64,000 nt of DNA, taken from assembly GCA_037893225.1 (NCBI GenBank), contig JAZGUH010000402.1:868001-932000 (forward strand), given 5' to 3'. Both the position numbers and the translations under genes were made by a program. Under the pieces are notes generated by a model. The model was not told the DNA's origin and did no database searches. It saw only the letters and a list, made by a program, of their open reading frames with translations. Origin of the DNA: Hippasteria phrygiana (Eukaryota; Echinodermata; Asteroidea; Valvatida; Goniasteridae). Of the stretch, positions 56,801-63,924 are shown one piece after another. Position 1 is the first letter of the stretch. The number at the start of each line of letters is the position of its first letter.

Positions 56801-57491
56801 TTTTTCTTCATAATTTGTTATACTGACATAGATGTAGCAGCTTTAACTGGGTATCAATTTAACCCCTCGAGTACGGTTATCGTACTCGTAGTGAGGCGTC
56901 AGGGCGGCCTGTGCAGCCAAGTGAAACGGCCACAATGTGTTTGTGCAGTCAAGCGTAACATACACAATAATCCAACAATGGATTGAAACTGCACAAATCG
57001 CGGCAAATGGCGTCATACGACCTGGTGCCACACTATTTTTACGTCCGAGGACCTATTTTAACAAAAGACCGACTCCCGAGGACAAGAAAGATTCCTTTGT
57101 ATTTTCTTTCACTCCAACTAAAATAAGTACAGTATACGATTTCACTCCAGCTGACTGAACTACAGTTGGTGACTCAACTACATTTTGTGACTCAACTCGG
57201 CTTGAGTCAGAGTTTAACTAGTGCTTTGTTTCAACCTAGATGTTGTTAACTCACAAGTAGGGGGGGAAAACTGTCGTTACTATCTTAAATTATGGAACAG
57301 AACATGATGAGGCCATTTCAACCCTAAAGCCAACTACACGTATTAGACAAAATAACCACATTGGACATGGACCACCTTCACTAAATAATTGCTGGATGTG
57401 TGGCCGACTTGTTACACTCACCTAGAAGCTTGTTGGAGCTAATGTCGATTGGCAAGTTTACAATTTGTTGAGCGGTTAATTCGTCAGTTTT
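35793..57491 (-). CDS. CDK5RAP3: CDK5RAP3 (C53/LZAP), twelve coding exons, start exon missing
   Basis: From 5' to 3' on the - strand the exons are 57491-57422, 55708-55577, 54952-54852, 54424-54287, 51878-51789, 48550-48414, 48004-47833, 47362-47264, 44211-44065, 41675-41470, 39269-39098 and 35864-35793. They total 1536 nt, 511 codons plus stop, with GT/AG borders and matching phases throughout. Human CDK5RAP3 has about 506 residues. Hallmarks are [57 protein letters not shown], an IDWG/IDFG/INFD acidic segment and the C-terminal RPVNLMG. Known role: partner of UFL1 and DDRGK1 in the UFM1 E3 ligase at the ER, and receptor for ER-phagy. The first few residues must come from an upstream exon that I could not identify. 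Confidence 0.95.
35973..36545. mobile_element. hAT-type MITE, family TAGGGGTGT, copy 3
   Basis: TAGGGGTGTGC / CACACCCCTA ends with the same interior as copy 2. The flanking octamers taatatac and gtacatac match at five of eight positions, an old duplication. It is in the last intron of CDK5RAP3. Confidence 0.85.
36546..37570. other. CDK5RAP3 intron, nothing recognised
   Basis: Only short frames; a brief (AC)n at about 36953-36966. Confidence 0.45.
37914..38356. mobile_element. MITE with TGTGACCC ends, copy 2
   Basis: About 90 percent like the copy at 13717-14161 by eye, including atggaagcactcgacata and cagcgacttatgtgccc at the same places. Confidence 0.8.
39098..39269 (-). CDS. CDK5RAP3: CDK5RAP3 exon K
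   Basis: Completes a Lys codon, then [18 protein letters not shown] and [15 protein letters not shown], a coiled coil. Donor GTACAT. Confidence 0.94.
39371..39590. mobile_element. TTAA MITE of the CCCCTTG family
   Basis: TTAACCCCTTGAGCACGG and CAAAGGGTTAA with exact TTAA ends. It lies in the intron before exon K. Confidence 0.8.
39627..39651 (+). repeat. Poly-G tract
   Basis: A run of about 25 G in a CDK5RAP3 intron, which is poly-C in the transcript. Confidence 0.9.
40080..40365. mobile_element. Foldback MITE, copy 2
   Basis: Arms on both sides of a gagccgaaggcgag loop (40174-40187) pair over gggtcattatcagcttcc and gttttaaacgtac. The outer right flank repeats the copy at 31013-31220 in reverse. 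Confidence 0.75.
40366..41199. other. CDK5RAP3 intron, nothing recognised
   Basis: The 134-codon - frame at 40383-40787 and its neighbour show no known domain. Confidence 0.4.
41200..41448. mobile_element. MITE with AGGTGCCAATTTCATAGAGC ends
   Basis: Inverted ends of about 30 bp (GTGCCAATTTCATAGAGCTG followed by cttaagc) around copies of gcttaagcac. A shorter relative lies at 62777-62915. The unit ends about 20 bp from exon J. Confidence 0.78.
41470..41675 (-). CDS. CDK5RAP3: CDK5RAP3 exon J
   Basis: Encodes [26 protein letters not shown] and [13 protein letters not shown] plus two bases. It corresponds to the human ADVLSVSQFQLAPAIL to LILASPR segment, helical. Confidence 0.94.
42367..42525. 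repeat. Inverted aagaaaa-rich repeat
   Basis: Repeated tttcttatttcaagaaaa and its complement cttgaaataagata, with a tctagaaaacttttctag palindrome in the middle. Confidence 0.55.
42790..42810 (+). repeat. Poly-G tract
   Basis: A run of about 20 G in a CDK5RAP3 intron. Confidence 0.9.
42956..43221. mobile_element. TTAA/CCCTAACCC-family MITE
   Basis: TTAACCCCAACCC on the left, GGTTAGGGTAA on the right, with atcctgaatccatcaaaatc repeated inside. Confidence 0.78.
43745..43963. mobile_element. MITE with AAGCCAGTTCG ends, copy 2
   Basis: Reverse-orientation relative of 9166-9388; the shared interior includes cgtgacattacgtcagcaat. It lies about 100 bp from exon I. Confidence 0.75.
44065..44211 (-). 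CDS. CDK5RAP3: CDK5RAP3 exon I
   Basis: 49 whole codons from [17 protein letters not shown] to FTNELLE. The [19 protein letters not shown] part matches VARGPDALTLLEYTETRN of the human protein. Confidence 0.94.
44338..44970. repeat. Dispersed ccatacaaaacc repeat cluster
   Basis: At least eight copies of catacaaaacc or its complement ggttttgtatgg in 600 bp, arranged in both directions. Confidence 0.65.
45126..45385 (-). mobile_element. tRNA-like SINE, copy 3
   Basis: Same full-length arrangement as copy 1, with a 6-bp insertion (tttagc) in the acceptor side of the tRNA-like part. This makes a functional tRNA still less likely. Confidence 0.8.
45847..47075. mobile_element. hAT-like element with CAGAGCTGCCAACC ends
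   Basis: CAGAGCTGCCAACC at 45847 and GGTTGGCAGCTCTG ending at 47075 are perfect inverted repeats. The flanks carry an exact cacatt (45841-45846, 47076-47081). Subterminal tatttttcatgaaattt and cgtatttctcatatgaattc are also partly inverted. No transposase frame remains in 1.2 kb. It sits in the CDK5RAP3 intron between exons H and I. Confidence 0.85.
47264..47362 (-). CDS. CDK5RAP3: CDK5RAP3 exon H (UFM1/ATG8-binding segment)
   Basis: The 99 bp, phase 0 at both borders, encode 33 residues with IDWGDID, then IDFGIML, then INFDIE. In known CDK5RAP3/C53 proteins the IDWG repeats in the disordered loop are the shuffled ATG8-interacting motifs that also bind UFM1. The human protein has three IDWG; here the second and third have Phe in place of Trp. 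The exon could be skipped without shifting the frame. Confidence 0.92.
47580..47797. mobile_element. TTAA MITE of the CCCCTTG family, with poly-C insertion
   Basis: TTAA ends, with the family interior tggccagttgaagtctata. A run of more than 20 C (47738-47761) replaces part of the right half. It ends 36 bp from exon G. Confidence 0.75.
47833..48004 (-). CDS. CDK5RAP3: CDK5RAP3 exon G
   Basis: Encodes [20 protein letters not shown] and then an acidic DDEEKKEDE run. PMLRF.....N.TVY.WRTG is shared with human CDK5RAP3. Confidence 0.94.
48037..48237. mobile_element. TTAA MITE of the CCCCTTGCC family
   Basis: TTAACCCCTTGAACCCGGG and GGCAAGGGGTTAA with exact TTAA; opposite direction to the copy at 30488. 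Confidence 0.88.
48414..48550 (-). CDS. CDK5RAP3: CDK5RAP3 exon F
   Basis: Starts [17 protein letters not shown] and ends in FVQFTTG plus two bases. The acceptor is TTGTTAG and the donor GTAAGA. It matches the human ENVRGELLALVKDLP region. Confidence 0.92.
48605..49489. mobile_element. Possible TTAA/CCCTAACCC-family MITE split by another element
   Basis: Blocks of aatcctccaaaatc at 48630-48680 and gaggattgaggt at 49230-49445 lie on both sides of the TA-flanked element. TTAA at 48605 and 49486 are the likely outer ends; they are worn. Confidence 0.45.
48689..49173. mobile_element. Tc1/pogo-like MITE with TA duplication
   Basis: CAGTGGAACGTCGTTGTAAC on the left and GTTATAGTGGAGTTCCACTG on the right are inverted, each flanked by TA. 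The pattern CAGTGGAAC...AACGAAC is usual in pogo/Tigger-like elements. It is nested in a TTAA-family repeat, so it is younger. Confidence 0.75.
49530..50018. mobile_element. TTAA MITE with AGGTAGTG ends, copy 3
   Basis: TTAA-AGGTAGTGTACACGATTGG on the left, GTGCCT-TTAA on the right. The interior closely follows copy 1 at 9594-10087. Confidence 0.85.
50025..50215 (+). mobile_element. Possible LINE 3' end
   Basis: It ends agaataaatgtttcttgaaa ctgaactgaa, the usual look of a non-LTR retrotransposon tail with an A-rich end. No coding part remains. Confidence 0.35.
50766..51339. mobile_element. TTAA/CCCTAACCC-family MITE, expanded
   Basis: TTAACACTAACCC at the left and GGGTTAGGGTTAA at the right. 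The inside has about seven copies of ttttggaggattgag, mostly one direction after the middle. A run of ttta repeats is at 51053-51078. Confidence 0.8.
51789..51878 (-). CDS. CDK5RAP3: CDK5RAP3 exon E
   Basis: 30 whole codons, [20 protein letters not shown] then [10 protein letters not shown], a charged coiled-coil segment. Both borders are phase 0. Confidence 0.92.
51992..52399. mobile_element. TTAA/CCCTAACCC-family MITE, expanded
   Basis: TTAACCCTAACCCCC and GGGTTAGGGTTAA with exact TTAA. Six or more units of cattcatcctcaatcctcca in tandem; the last is followed by its complement. Confidence 0.88.
52594..52812. mobile_element. TTAA/CCCTAACCC-family MITE
   Basis: TTAACACTAACCCCC and GGGGTAGTTAGGTTAA; 219 bp, interior different from the aatcctcc type. 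Confidence 0.75.
53186..53449. mobile_element. TTAA/CCCTAACCC-family MITE
   Basis: TTAACCCTAACCCTGC and GGGGTTGGGGTTAA. Inner arms ctgctaaaatgcaacagaat and attctgttgcatttggcag are inverted. Confidence 0.85.
53546..53955. mobile_element. hAT-type MITE, family TAGGGGTGT, copy 4
   Basis: TAGGGCTGTGC and GCACACCCCCA ends with an exact 8-bp duplication agagagtg (53538-53545, 53956-53963). It is 200 bp shorter than copies 1 and 2. Confidence 0.9.
54287..54424 (-). CDS. CDK5RAP3: CDK5RAP3 exon D
   Basis: 46 whole codons from [12 protein letters not shown] through [13 protein letters not shown] to FQQIQT, predicted helical. Donor GTAAGT; both borders are phase 0. Confidence 0.94.
54464..54596. mobile_element. 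TTAA/CCCTAACCC-family MITE, short
   Basis: TTAACCCTAACCCTGCC and GGGTTAGGATTAA, 133 bp. Inner arms ctgccagatgca / tgcgtctggcag are inverted. It starts 40 bp before exon D. Confidence 0.88.
54852..54952 (-). CDS. CDK5RAP3: CDK5RAP3 exon C
   Basis: TTTCAG acceptor and GTACC donor. It encodes [15 protein letters not shown] and [15 protein letters not shown], the most conserved block of the N-terminal half. Confidence 0.94.
55027..55200. repeat. Fragment of the cgaatattcg repeat
   Basis: gaatattcgaatattc words as at 23547-24025; no complete ends. Confidence 0.5.
55483..55523 (+). repeat. 9-bp tandem repeat gactaagat
   Basis: Five near-perfect tandem copies in the intron before exon B. Confidence 0.88.
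55577..55708 (-). CDS. CDK5RAP3: CDK5RAP3 exon B
   Basis: Encodes the rest of D, then [27 protein letters not shown] and WLLAGT, with one base of the next codon. The donor is GTGAGT. IREKIN.AIQDMPE is nearly identical to the human protein. Confidence 0.94.
56110..56660 (+). repeat. Direct repeats of the gtcgaacgcggacgtcctat type
   Basis: Three diverged units of about 150-190 bp with gtggacctcc(c/t)attgt, ggttttgtacacgatttt and ggacgttc(c/g)gtcaa. The middle one matches 19330-19495. The + frames of 75-88 codons here only follow the repeat. Confidence 0.75.
56859..57060. mobile_element. TTAA MITE of the CCCCTTG family, worn right end
   Basis: TTAACCCCTCGAGTACGG at the left, with family interior tgcagccaagtgaaacggcc; the right end is unclear, with TTAA at 57054-57057. 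Confidence 0.65.
57422..57491 (-). CDS. CDK5RAP3: CDK5RAP3 exon A (first recognised)
   Basis: TGTACAG acceptor and GTGAGT donor. It encodes [20 protein letters not shown] then KLL and one base. It starts in phase 0, so the missing exon must end on a whole codon. Confidence 0.88.
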
Positions 57492-57584
57492 CTGTACAAT
57501 GTAGGAATGAAGATGCTAAATTAGTATATTCAAAATATGTCTGTCAGAGTCATAGACTTGTGTAGTCTACAATGCTTCCATTTT

Positions 57585-57803
57585 TTAACCCCTTCCTACC
57601 GGTTGCCCTAAATACGTAGGGATTGAAAACTGCCACCTGGCCGGTTGACGTCTGTGAGCCAATCTCTGCATTTTCAATCCATTATTTGGGGTATTGTGTA
57701 CGTTATGCTTGGCTGCACAAGCCTCTTGTTTCCGTTTTGCTTGGCTGCACAACCCGGCCTGGTGCCCCGGATTCTCCCATGTAATGCCCGGTGGCAAGGG
57801 GTT
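57585..57803. mobile_element. TTAA MITE of the CCCCTTGCC family
   Basis: TTAACCCCTTCCTACCGG and GGTGGCAAGGGGTTTC; the right TTAA is mutated. It lies upstream of exon A, in the first intron or the promoter side. Confidence 0.82.
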
Positions 57804-57919
57804 TCAAGTCGCCCATCCATAAGTAGGCAGATTCACGCGAACCAGCATTGGCGACGCTATTTGCGATGCCCAATTTTCTGTCAGTGCTGTGACCAGCTTA
57901 TAATTTGTTTTTATTTACA

Positions 57920-58058
57920 TTTTCAAAGTGAACAAAGAAACTGGCAGGAGCGGAATTCGAACCTGCGACCTCCGGGTTACCGTACCGGCGCTCTACCAAC
58001 TGAGCTATCTTGCCTTATGTTAGCGGTCTCCCAAATTGTCAGTATCTTTGTTCGGGTG
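57920..58058 (-). mobile_element. tRNA-like SINE, copy 4 (shortened)
   Basis: tRNA-like part with both boxes kept, cut at tctttgttcgggtg. Confidence 0.78.
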
Positions 58059-58435
58059 TTTTTATTTAGTTTTGATCATTTATTGGCAAACAATTTTTGT
58101 GATAGTTGTTAATATTTTGACTCATAAAATTATTTTTATTTTTAAAACAAATTAATAAAAAATAAATGAGACTCAAATTTTCAATTAAAAAAATTGCAAT
58201 TTAGCAATATGGTAACAACTTTTTAACTGAAATTTTCCTCCAAAATGACCAAAAATTTCAACAAAAATCCATAACTTTTCATAAGGTTAACCTACATGTA
58301 TGTATCATGACAGACCATTGATCCCTCATTTTATTTGTACTCTTTCGAGTGATATATTTAAACGAACTGAAGCAACTTAAAATTGTTACGAATCTGCCTA
58401 CCATAACAAAGCACTTCTGCACTGAATCTACACCG

Positions 58436-58750
58436 TAAAGGCCATGTCCGAATTACTTGGCTACGGCTTGAAATTACACACGAGTCTATGGGAAATGGCT
58501 GCAGCTGTTACCATAGACATACATGTATACATGTGTGTATTAACACCCAGCCGTAGACCTTATCGCAAATACCGCGCTTCGTTAATTGAGACGTCACAAT
58601 GGTCAAAATGCATTGTGGGAAGGAAAAATAAACAAACATTGATCATTCCCACAATCCCTTTTGAGCATTGTGACGTCTCAACCAGGCAGTATTTGCGATA
58701 AGGTCTATGGCAAAAACAGACTCCTCCATGTTCGGACACGGCTATTATTA
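58436..58750. mobile_element. MITE with GGCC(A/G)TGTCCGAA ends and long inner palindrome
   Basis: GGCCATGTCCGAA at the left and TTCGGACACGGCT at the right. Inside, accttatcgcaaatac and gtatttgcgataaggt (58557-58708) are the ends of a second inverted repeat with tgacgtctca in each arm. A partial relative begins at 61371. Confidence 0.75.
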
Positions 58751-58769
58751 AGTAATGCACCTATCAATT

Positions 58770-58803
58770 GCTCCCCCTCCCCCTCCCCCTCCCCCTCCCC
58801 CTC
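58770..58803 (+). repeat. (CCCCCT)n tract
   Basis: Five or more tandem copies of cccctc; the inverse gives the poly-Gly frames. Confidence 0.88.
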
Positions 58804-59144
58804 CGTCTCTCCAGCCGTAGTACAGTACCGCAATTTCTACACGAAGGATTCGGGGCACCGTGCGAAGATCTGCCGGCAAGGCCCGGCATCGCTCGTGAAC
58901 CAAAAAGGCCATACGTTTGTACAGGAATCCACTTTTTTCATCGAATTTCTGGGGAATGACAGGTGCTGTGCTTGCGGATTTAGGTGTAAAAGATTTAGGT
59001 GTAAGTACTGAACAAGAAAACGATAACAAATCTTCCCGTCAATGGACATGGAGTCTTCTATCGACCAATAGACTGTTTTTTCAATGCAACCATCATGGAG
59101 GCCATGATGCAACAGAGCGTGGCGGTGTATACCGCCACGTTTGC

Positions 59145-59228
59145 GGGTCTAGCCCAGGTTGGACGTCCTTACTTCATTGCATTAATTTAATATATGGAGA
59201 TAGTGAGGAGTCCAACCTGGACTAGGTG
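59145..59228. repeat. Inverted repeat tagcccaggttggacg / gtccaacctggacta
   Basis: Two arms of about 22 bp with a 30-bp spacer, with a few mismatches. A + frame running in from 59094 (MEAMMQQSVAVYTATFAG) has no recognised family. Confidence 0.6.
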
Positions 59229-59569
59229 AATACATGATTTAAGATTACTGCTGTAAGTTGTAACAAGTTCTTATTCTGATGCCGTGACGGTAACAACTGG
59301 TAGCCTATCTTGACTTTATTTAATCTACACCCTTTTGGTAGGCCTATGAATTATGGACAAATAATGCACCCTGACGTACCTGCATGTTTGTACTTCTCAC
59401 TGTATCATATCAGTGGTCTTCAATCCATATGGTTGGAATCCACGGGCACCAGACTAATCCGAAGCGTTGTTTGAACTTAAAAAGGGTATAACTCCTAGAC
59501 GTATAAGTGCACGCACAATGCATGGCACGCACGGACGCGCGCACTTACGCATGTGTGTATTGTAAACAG

Positions 59570-59907
59570 TGTAACATATCATGTAGAGGGCGCTCTTGTA
59601 CTGTGGTCGTGCTATGCATGCTGGACTCGTCATAAACCAAGAAGAACGAAGTTCTGCAGCAGTTCTCAACACCGAATGCTAACTTGCACGATTTTCGTGT
59701 GGGCAACACTGAACTCGCGAACGTTGTGGGCGCCGTGCTGAACAACAGCCACGATCTAACGGATGATATCCAGCGCCGTGTTCGCCTCGCCGCCGTTGCT
59801 TTCGGACGGCTCTCGCAACGACGAGTGTTCCTCGGCAGGAATTTAACAATCAAGAGTAGCGGTCTACAACGCCGCGCCGTGTGCGTCTCGACGCTACTTT
59901 ACGGTTG
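59570..59907 (+). pseudogene. Non-LTR retrotransposon reverse transcriptase, C-terminal fragment
   Basis: The + frame 59684-59908 reads TDDIQRRVRLAAVAFGRLSQ, then VFLGRNLTIK and CVSTLLYG. This is the usual run after the catalytic part of LINE reverse transcriptases (DIQRRI.LA..AFGRL..R.F.NRNL, then ..LLYG.E.W). The frame stops right after LLYG, and the upstream palm domain with its YADD-type motif is missing, so it is a 5'-truncated, dead copy. The family within LINEs cannot be told from this piece. Confidence 0.78.
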
Positions 59908-60805
59908 ACTCCAATGATAAATACGCAAACTTCCAAAATTCAGAAGAAAACAATACTTAGAACTCTTCAAGGTGTTTGAGACACACGTCAAGTTAAAGCT
60001 TATTTCATCATTTTTCAGTTTCTGTTCAATTTTATGGGGATAAACCAATGACTTTCCGGAGAAATTTACATCAAAAGATGATCCCCCCCTAAAAGTAGTC
60101 CCGTAGCCATCGCCAGCTTGAAAGATGATGCCTACGCTCCATTGCAAAATAGAGCACTTTTTGGGCCCAATTTCATCCGAATTTCGCAGTAATATATATA
60201 TACAAGCTGGCAGTCCTAGTGCACGGCTTCCGGCCATTTCTTTTACAAACCCTCATGTTCATGGCCCACAATAATGCTCTAACAGCAGAGAATTTGAGGG
60301 GGTCGCAAATCATGATTTGGCCGGCGTAGGCAATTTCCGGCTCGTTTTACCCTGCGCTGCACTGCCAATTCCTACTGACGCGGTGACACTGCCTGCTTCC
60401 TTTGGGGAAGCATGTGCTTGTACGTATATACCTTCGACCAATGTACATGTACACATGGCGGTACCATGAACTTTTCCACCCCATTTCTGGAGCTGGGTCA
60501 TTGACATAAATACTCCAAAGCCCTGCAACAATTACATGACCTCTTGCCATGCCCTTGTGCACCACCATGTCAACGAACTTTCATATAAACTCCACCGTCC
60601 CCCCCAAAAAACAAAAACACAAAAACACAAAAAAGAAAAACACATGCCCTCCTAAAGACCTTTGGCCTTGACTGGGTCGGCAGACTACAAAGGTCTGGCC
60701 ATCTGGAGCTAGCTGGGCTATTGACATATCATTTACATGCCTGCGGTAAAACCCATTGTGAACAAACAGGAAGGAGTTTGTGCACAACCCTAGTATGGGA
60801 CTTTC

Positions 60806-60922
60806 CCTGAGACATGCATTTCTATGGCTTACCCTGGCTTACCCTGGGTTGGAGGGCAAGCCAGGGTAAGCCATAGACATGCATTTCTATGGCTTACCCT
60901 GGCTTGCCCTCCAACCCAGGCC
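60806..60922. repeat. Foldback of accctggcttaccctgg
   Basis: gacatgcatttctatggctt occurs twice in direct order, and the tgggttggagggcaagccag and ggcttgccctccaaccca parts are inverted, giving a strong hairpin. Confidence 0.85.
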
Positions 60923-61194
60923 ACAAAGTGACTATACAGTGCTTTTCGGCAAGGACCAGGCTAGGCATATCTGGAGTATCAATGTATGGGGGCGTGTGTT
61001 TTTTTTAAAAGGAAAACAACAAAAACGGCGTCACCAAGTGACGCCGCCAGTGCAGCGCAGGGTTTGGTCTGCACCCCCAGAACTCCAGGGGTAAGCGCTC
61101 TCTGGGCGCCAATCCGGTACGGCGATAAATAATACAACGTATGACGTATTCCTGATGAATAATCCAAAGCATGGCATATCTTAATATTCATGTT

Positions 61195-61370
61195 TTCGAG
61201 AAGTATAAAACGGGCATGCACCTGTGGAGTACAGGCGGGCGCCAATTGGGTACGTCTGATATATCACAGTGAAGAAAAACTAAGAGAAGTATAAAACGGG
61301 ACCCGTGGAATAGGCCCTACATACAGGCGGGCGCCGGTTGGGTACATCACAGTGAAGAAAAAAGAAGTAG
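61195..61370 (+). repeat. Direct repeat agtataaaacggg ... gcgggcgcc
   Basis: Two units of about 90 bp (61199, 61287), each agtataaaacggg, then acaggcgggcgcc, ttgggtac and cacagtgaagaaaaa. A third diverged unit is near 61470-61520. Confidence 0.75.
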
Positions 61371-62119
61371 GCCGTGTCCGAAATGGGCGTCTAGAGCTAC
61401 GGCTACGCCACGCGTAGTTGTAATGGACGAACACCTAGACAATAGCCCTAGACAAGCGATTCGGACGCAGCCGTATAAAACGTGCACCCGTAGAGTACAG
61501 GCGGGCGCGGGTTGGGTACAACACTTGCCGAAATGCGCACGCGAATCAAACAGGCAACCTGCGCAGCTGCGCGCACGCGAGTGTGGCACAAGAGCAAATA
61601 ATGGCTTCTAATTTTGTTCGGTGAATTCCCGTATATGAGCACGTAGAAAAAACCCAGTGCAGTCTGCATGCGGCACGCATAAACAATAGATTGAATGCTC
61701 GCGTAAGCGGGATTATTATTGGTGATCATCTTTTTTAGGCCAAACAAATTCATACATGTATATTTTCGGTCTGGTCAGTGCGCGTCGATTTGATCATGCG
61801 CGTCAATTTGTTTCCCCCAAATTTTCCGCGGTAGCTACAACAGCGCCCTCTATTTCTGCAAAAAAGGCCTCTGGTCCCAGCTAGCAATTAAAAACCACAT
61901 TGCTTTTTATGGTCTAACGATAAATGCAGCATACTCATATTTACAAAAAAAATAAAGCAATATCTAAAAGCTGGCTTTGACCATTGGCAGTCTTTAATTT
62001 GTGTCTGTTTAAAAACAGGTGCCGTTGTTCTGAATGTGTAGCAGGGCTTTTGGAGCCAAAATCCAAGTCATAAAAGTTGCCTTGGCTGTATGAAAAATGT
62101 GAAGGAAATCATTTAGGGT

Positions 62120-62360
62120 ACCTACAATTTACATGTAGGCAAACGAGGAGGGCACCTACATGTACATGCAGGCAAACGAGGGGCACCAAGCAGATGTGGA
62201 GGGCACCAAGGCACGTGGAGGACACCAAGGCATGGGGAGAGCATCTAGGCAAATGAGGGGCACCAAAGAATGGGGAGGGCACCAAGGTAAATAATGGAGG
62301 GCACCAAGGCAAATAGTGGAGGAGGACACCAAGGCATAATGAGGACACCAAAAAAAAGCA
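62120..62360 (+). repeat. Tandem repeat gagggcaccaaggca
   Basis: About ten variable units of 20-30 bp based on ggagggcaccaaggcaaat. The long - strand frames here (up to 149 codons) are products of the repeat. Confidence 0.85.
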
Positions 62361-62509
62361 TAGCATAGCCCCCTCTGGTGCCGTTTGTCTAAAAGTCGTC
62401 GCTGCGAGCAGCAAACAAATCTGACGACATAACACGAATTCCCATTTTGTGCCCAGTGCAAGACACAAAAGGCATACATGCAGGCCTGTCGTCAGCTCCG
62501 GGCATCGAG

Positions 62510-62531
62510 GGGGGGGGGGGGGGGGGGGGGG
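62510..62531 (+). repeat. Poly-G tract
   Basis: A run of about 22 G. Confidence 0.9.
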
Positions 62532-62776
62532 ACGTACCAGCCAGGAGGGCCACATCACAAGAAAAACTATATATAGGCCTAATTTTTATTTTATTTTTTT
62601 GGTTTTTGCCAATGGGGGCAATTGGTTGCCGGGGGGCCCTGGCCCCCTCCGCCTCCCCCCCACCCCCTCCTCCCCTGCGGCGACGGACATGCGTACATGT
62701 ATTCAAAACCCTGTTCTAGTGTTGAGTGACTACACGCTAAAAAGAGTTTCGAATGACGAGAACAAACACGCAAACA

Positions 62777-62915
62777 GTGGCCAATTTCACGGCGTATGCT
62801 AAGCACAAAAATGTGCTTAGCATGAAAAGTCTTCCTTGGCAAATACAGGATTACCAACCAAATTTTGATGTGAAGTGTATCGCTTGTGCTTAGTATCTCC
62901 GTGAAATTCGCCCCA
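62777..62915. mobile_element. Short MITE related to the one at 41200
   Basis: ggccaatttcacgg and ccgtgaaattcgccc ends around gctaagcacaaaaatgtgcttagc. Confidence 0.65.
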
Positions 62916-63924
62916 GGATTTTCAGTCTCCACTTATTGGGGAGTGGATGAAGAACGTCAAGAACAAAGATGGCGGACTTATAGGCCCTTCTGGAACTTGC
63001 GTTAATTTTTATGAAATTGGAAGCGCTCATTCAGTCCAGGAACAGTATAGGCCTAAATCATGAGAAAATAAAATTGCACATAATCATAGAAGTGGGATTG
63101 TCTTTGCCAATTTGTATTGCTGTTCCAAGATTTAAATTATTTTCGTAAGATTGTGAATTTACTTTCTTTTCATTCGGAGTATTAACACGACGGCTGCCAT
63201 CTTGAATTTTCGCTCAGATGCACCCTACACGGCACTTTGGCGTTCGTAATCGGCGACCAGAGAATACTCTCCGCGTGTTACCCGAGAACGGGGTTTCGAA
63301 CACACCTAAAAGGGGACTGAGTTCGTGTTATGACGTCAGATTTGTTTGCTGCCCGCAGCGACGACGTTTAGACAAAATGGCACCAGCGGGATATGCTGCA
63401 CTATCGAGGGGACTTGATAAAAATAGCTCTCAGAAGTCACCTTGTGTTATTTCATGGCAAAAATAGTTTGCTGTTTTATTTTACAATACGCAATCTACAT
63501 AAAACTACAAAATGACGCAGACTTCTCTCAGCAATCAACATCCTCTTTAAATTTGCATGGATTTCCCCCTACTATCAAATTATGTGGAAGAAAACTGTAT
63601 TGACCTTTTGGTCTTTTTGGTATTTTGGTCTTCTAACTACATTGTTTCATTATGATAACATTAATACCGTGCCCCGTTCCTAATACAAAATTTGAAGCAT
63701 AAAATGATGTTACCGGTACTTATCGTCAGTAGATCTTGTTGTGGTATTTATTGGAAAGCTAATAACTTATCTAATGCTAACGCTATTGGCAATGATTGTG
63801 AAACTCATTTTAATGGCGATACACGTCCAAAATACAGACATAGCAGTTTTAATTTAATTGAAAATGAAATTGTACAGAATTGTTTCCGTTTTCTGTTTAC
63901 TGTACTTTTGCTCTTTCTTTTGCA
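62916..63924. other. Nothing certain
   Basis: CpG is raised near 63180-63300. An ATG GCA GCC on the - strand (63199) lies in the right place for a start exon, but its exit site and phase do not fit CDK5RAP3 exon A. Confidence 0.35.

Noticed and set aside
58661..59225. Two overlapping + frames with a GTAAGT donor-like site near 59000
   Set aside because: No family recognised and no matching acceptor; the first begins in a cccctc tract. Kept only as an uncertain region.
62109..62558. 149-codon - strand reading frame
   Set aside because: Produced by the gagggcaccaaggca tandem repeat and a G tract; the peptide is periodic without meaning.
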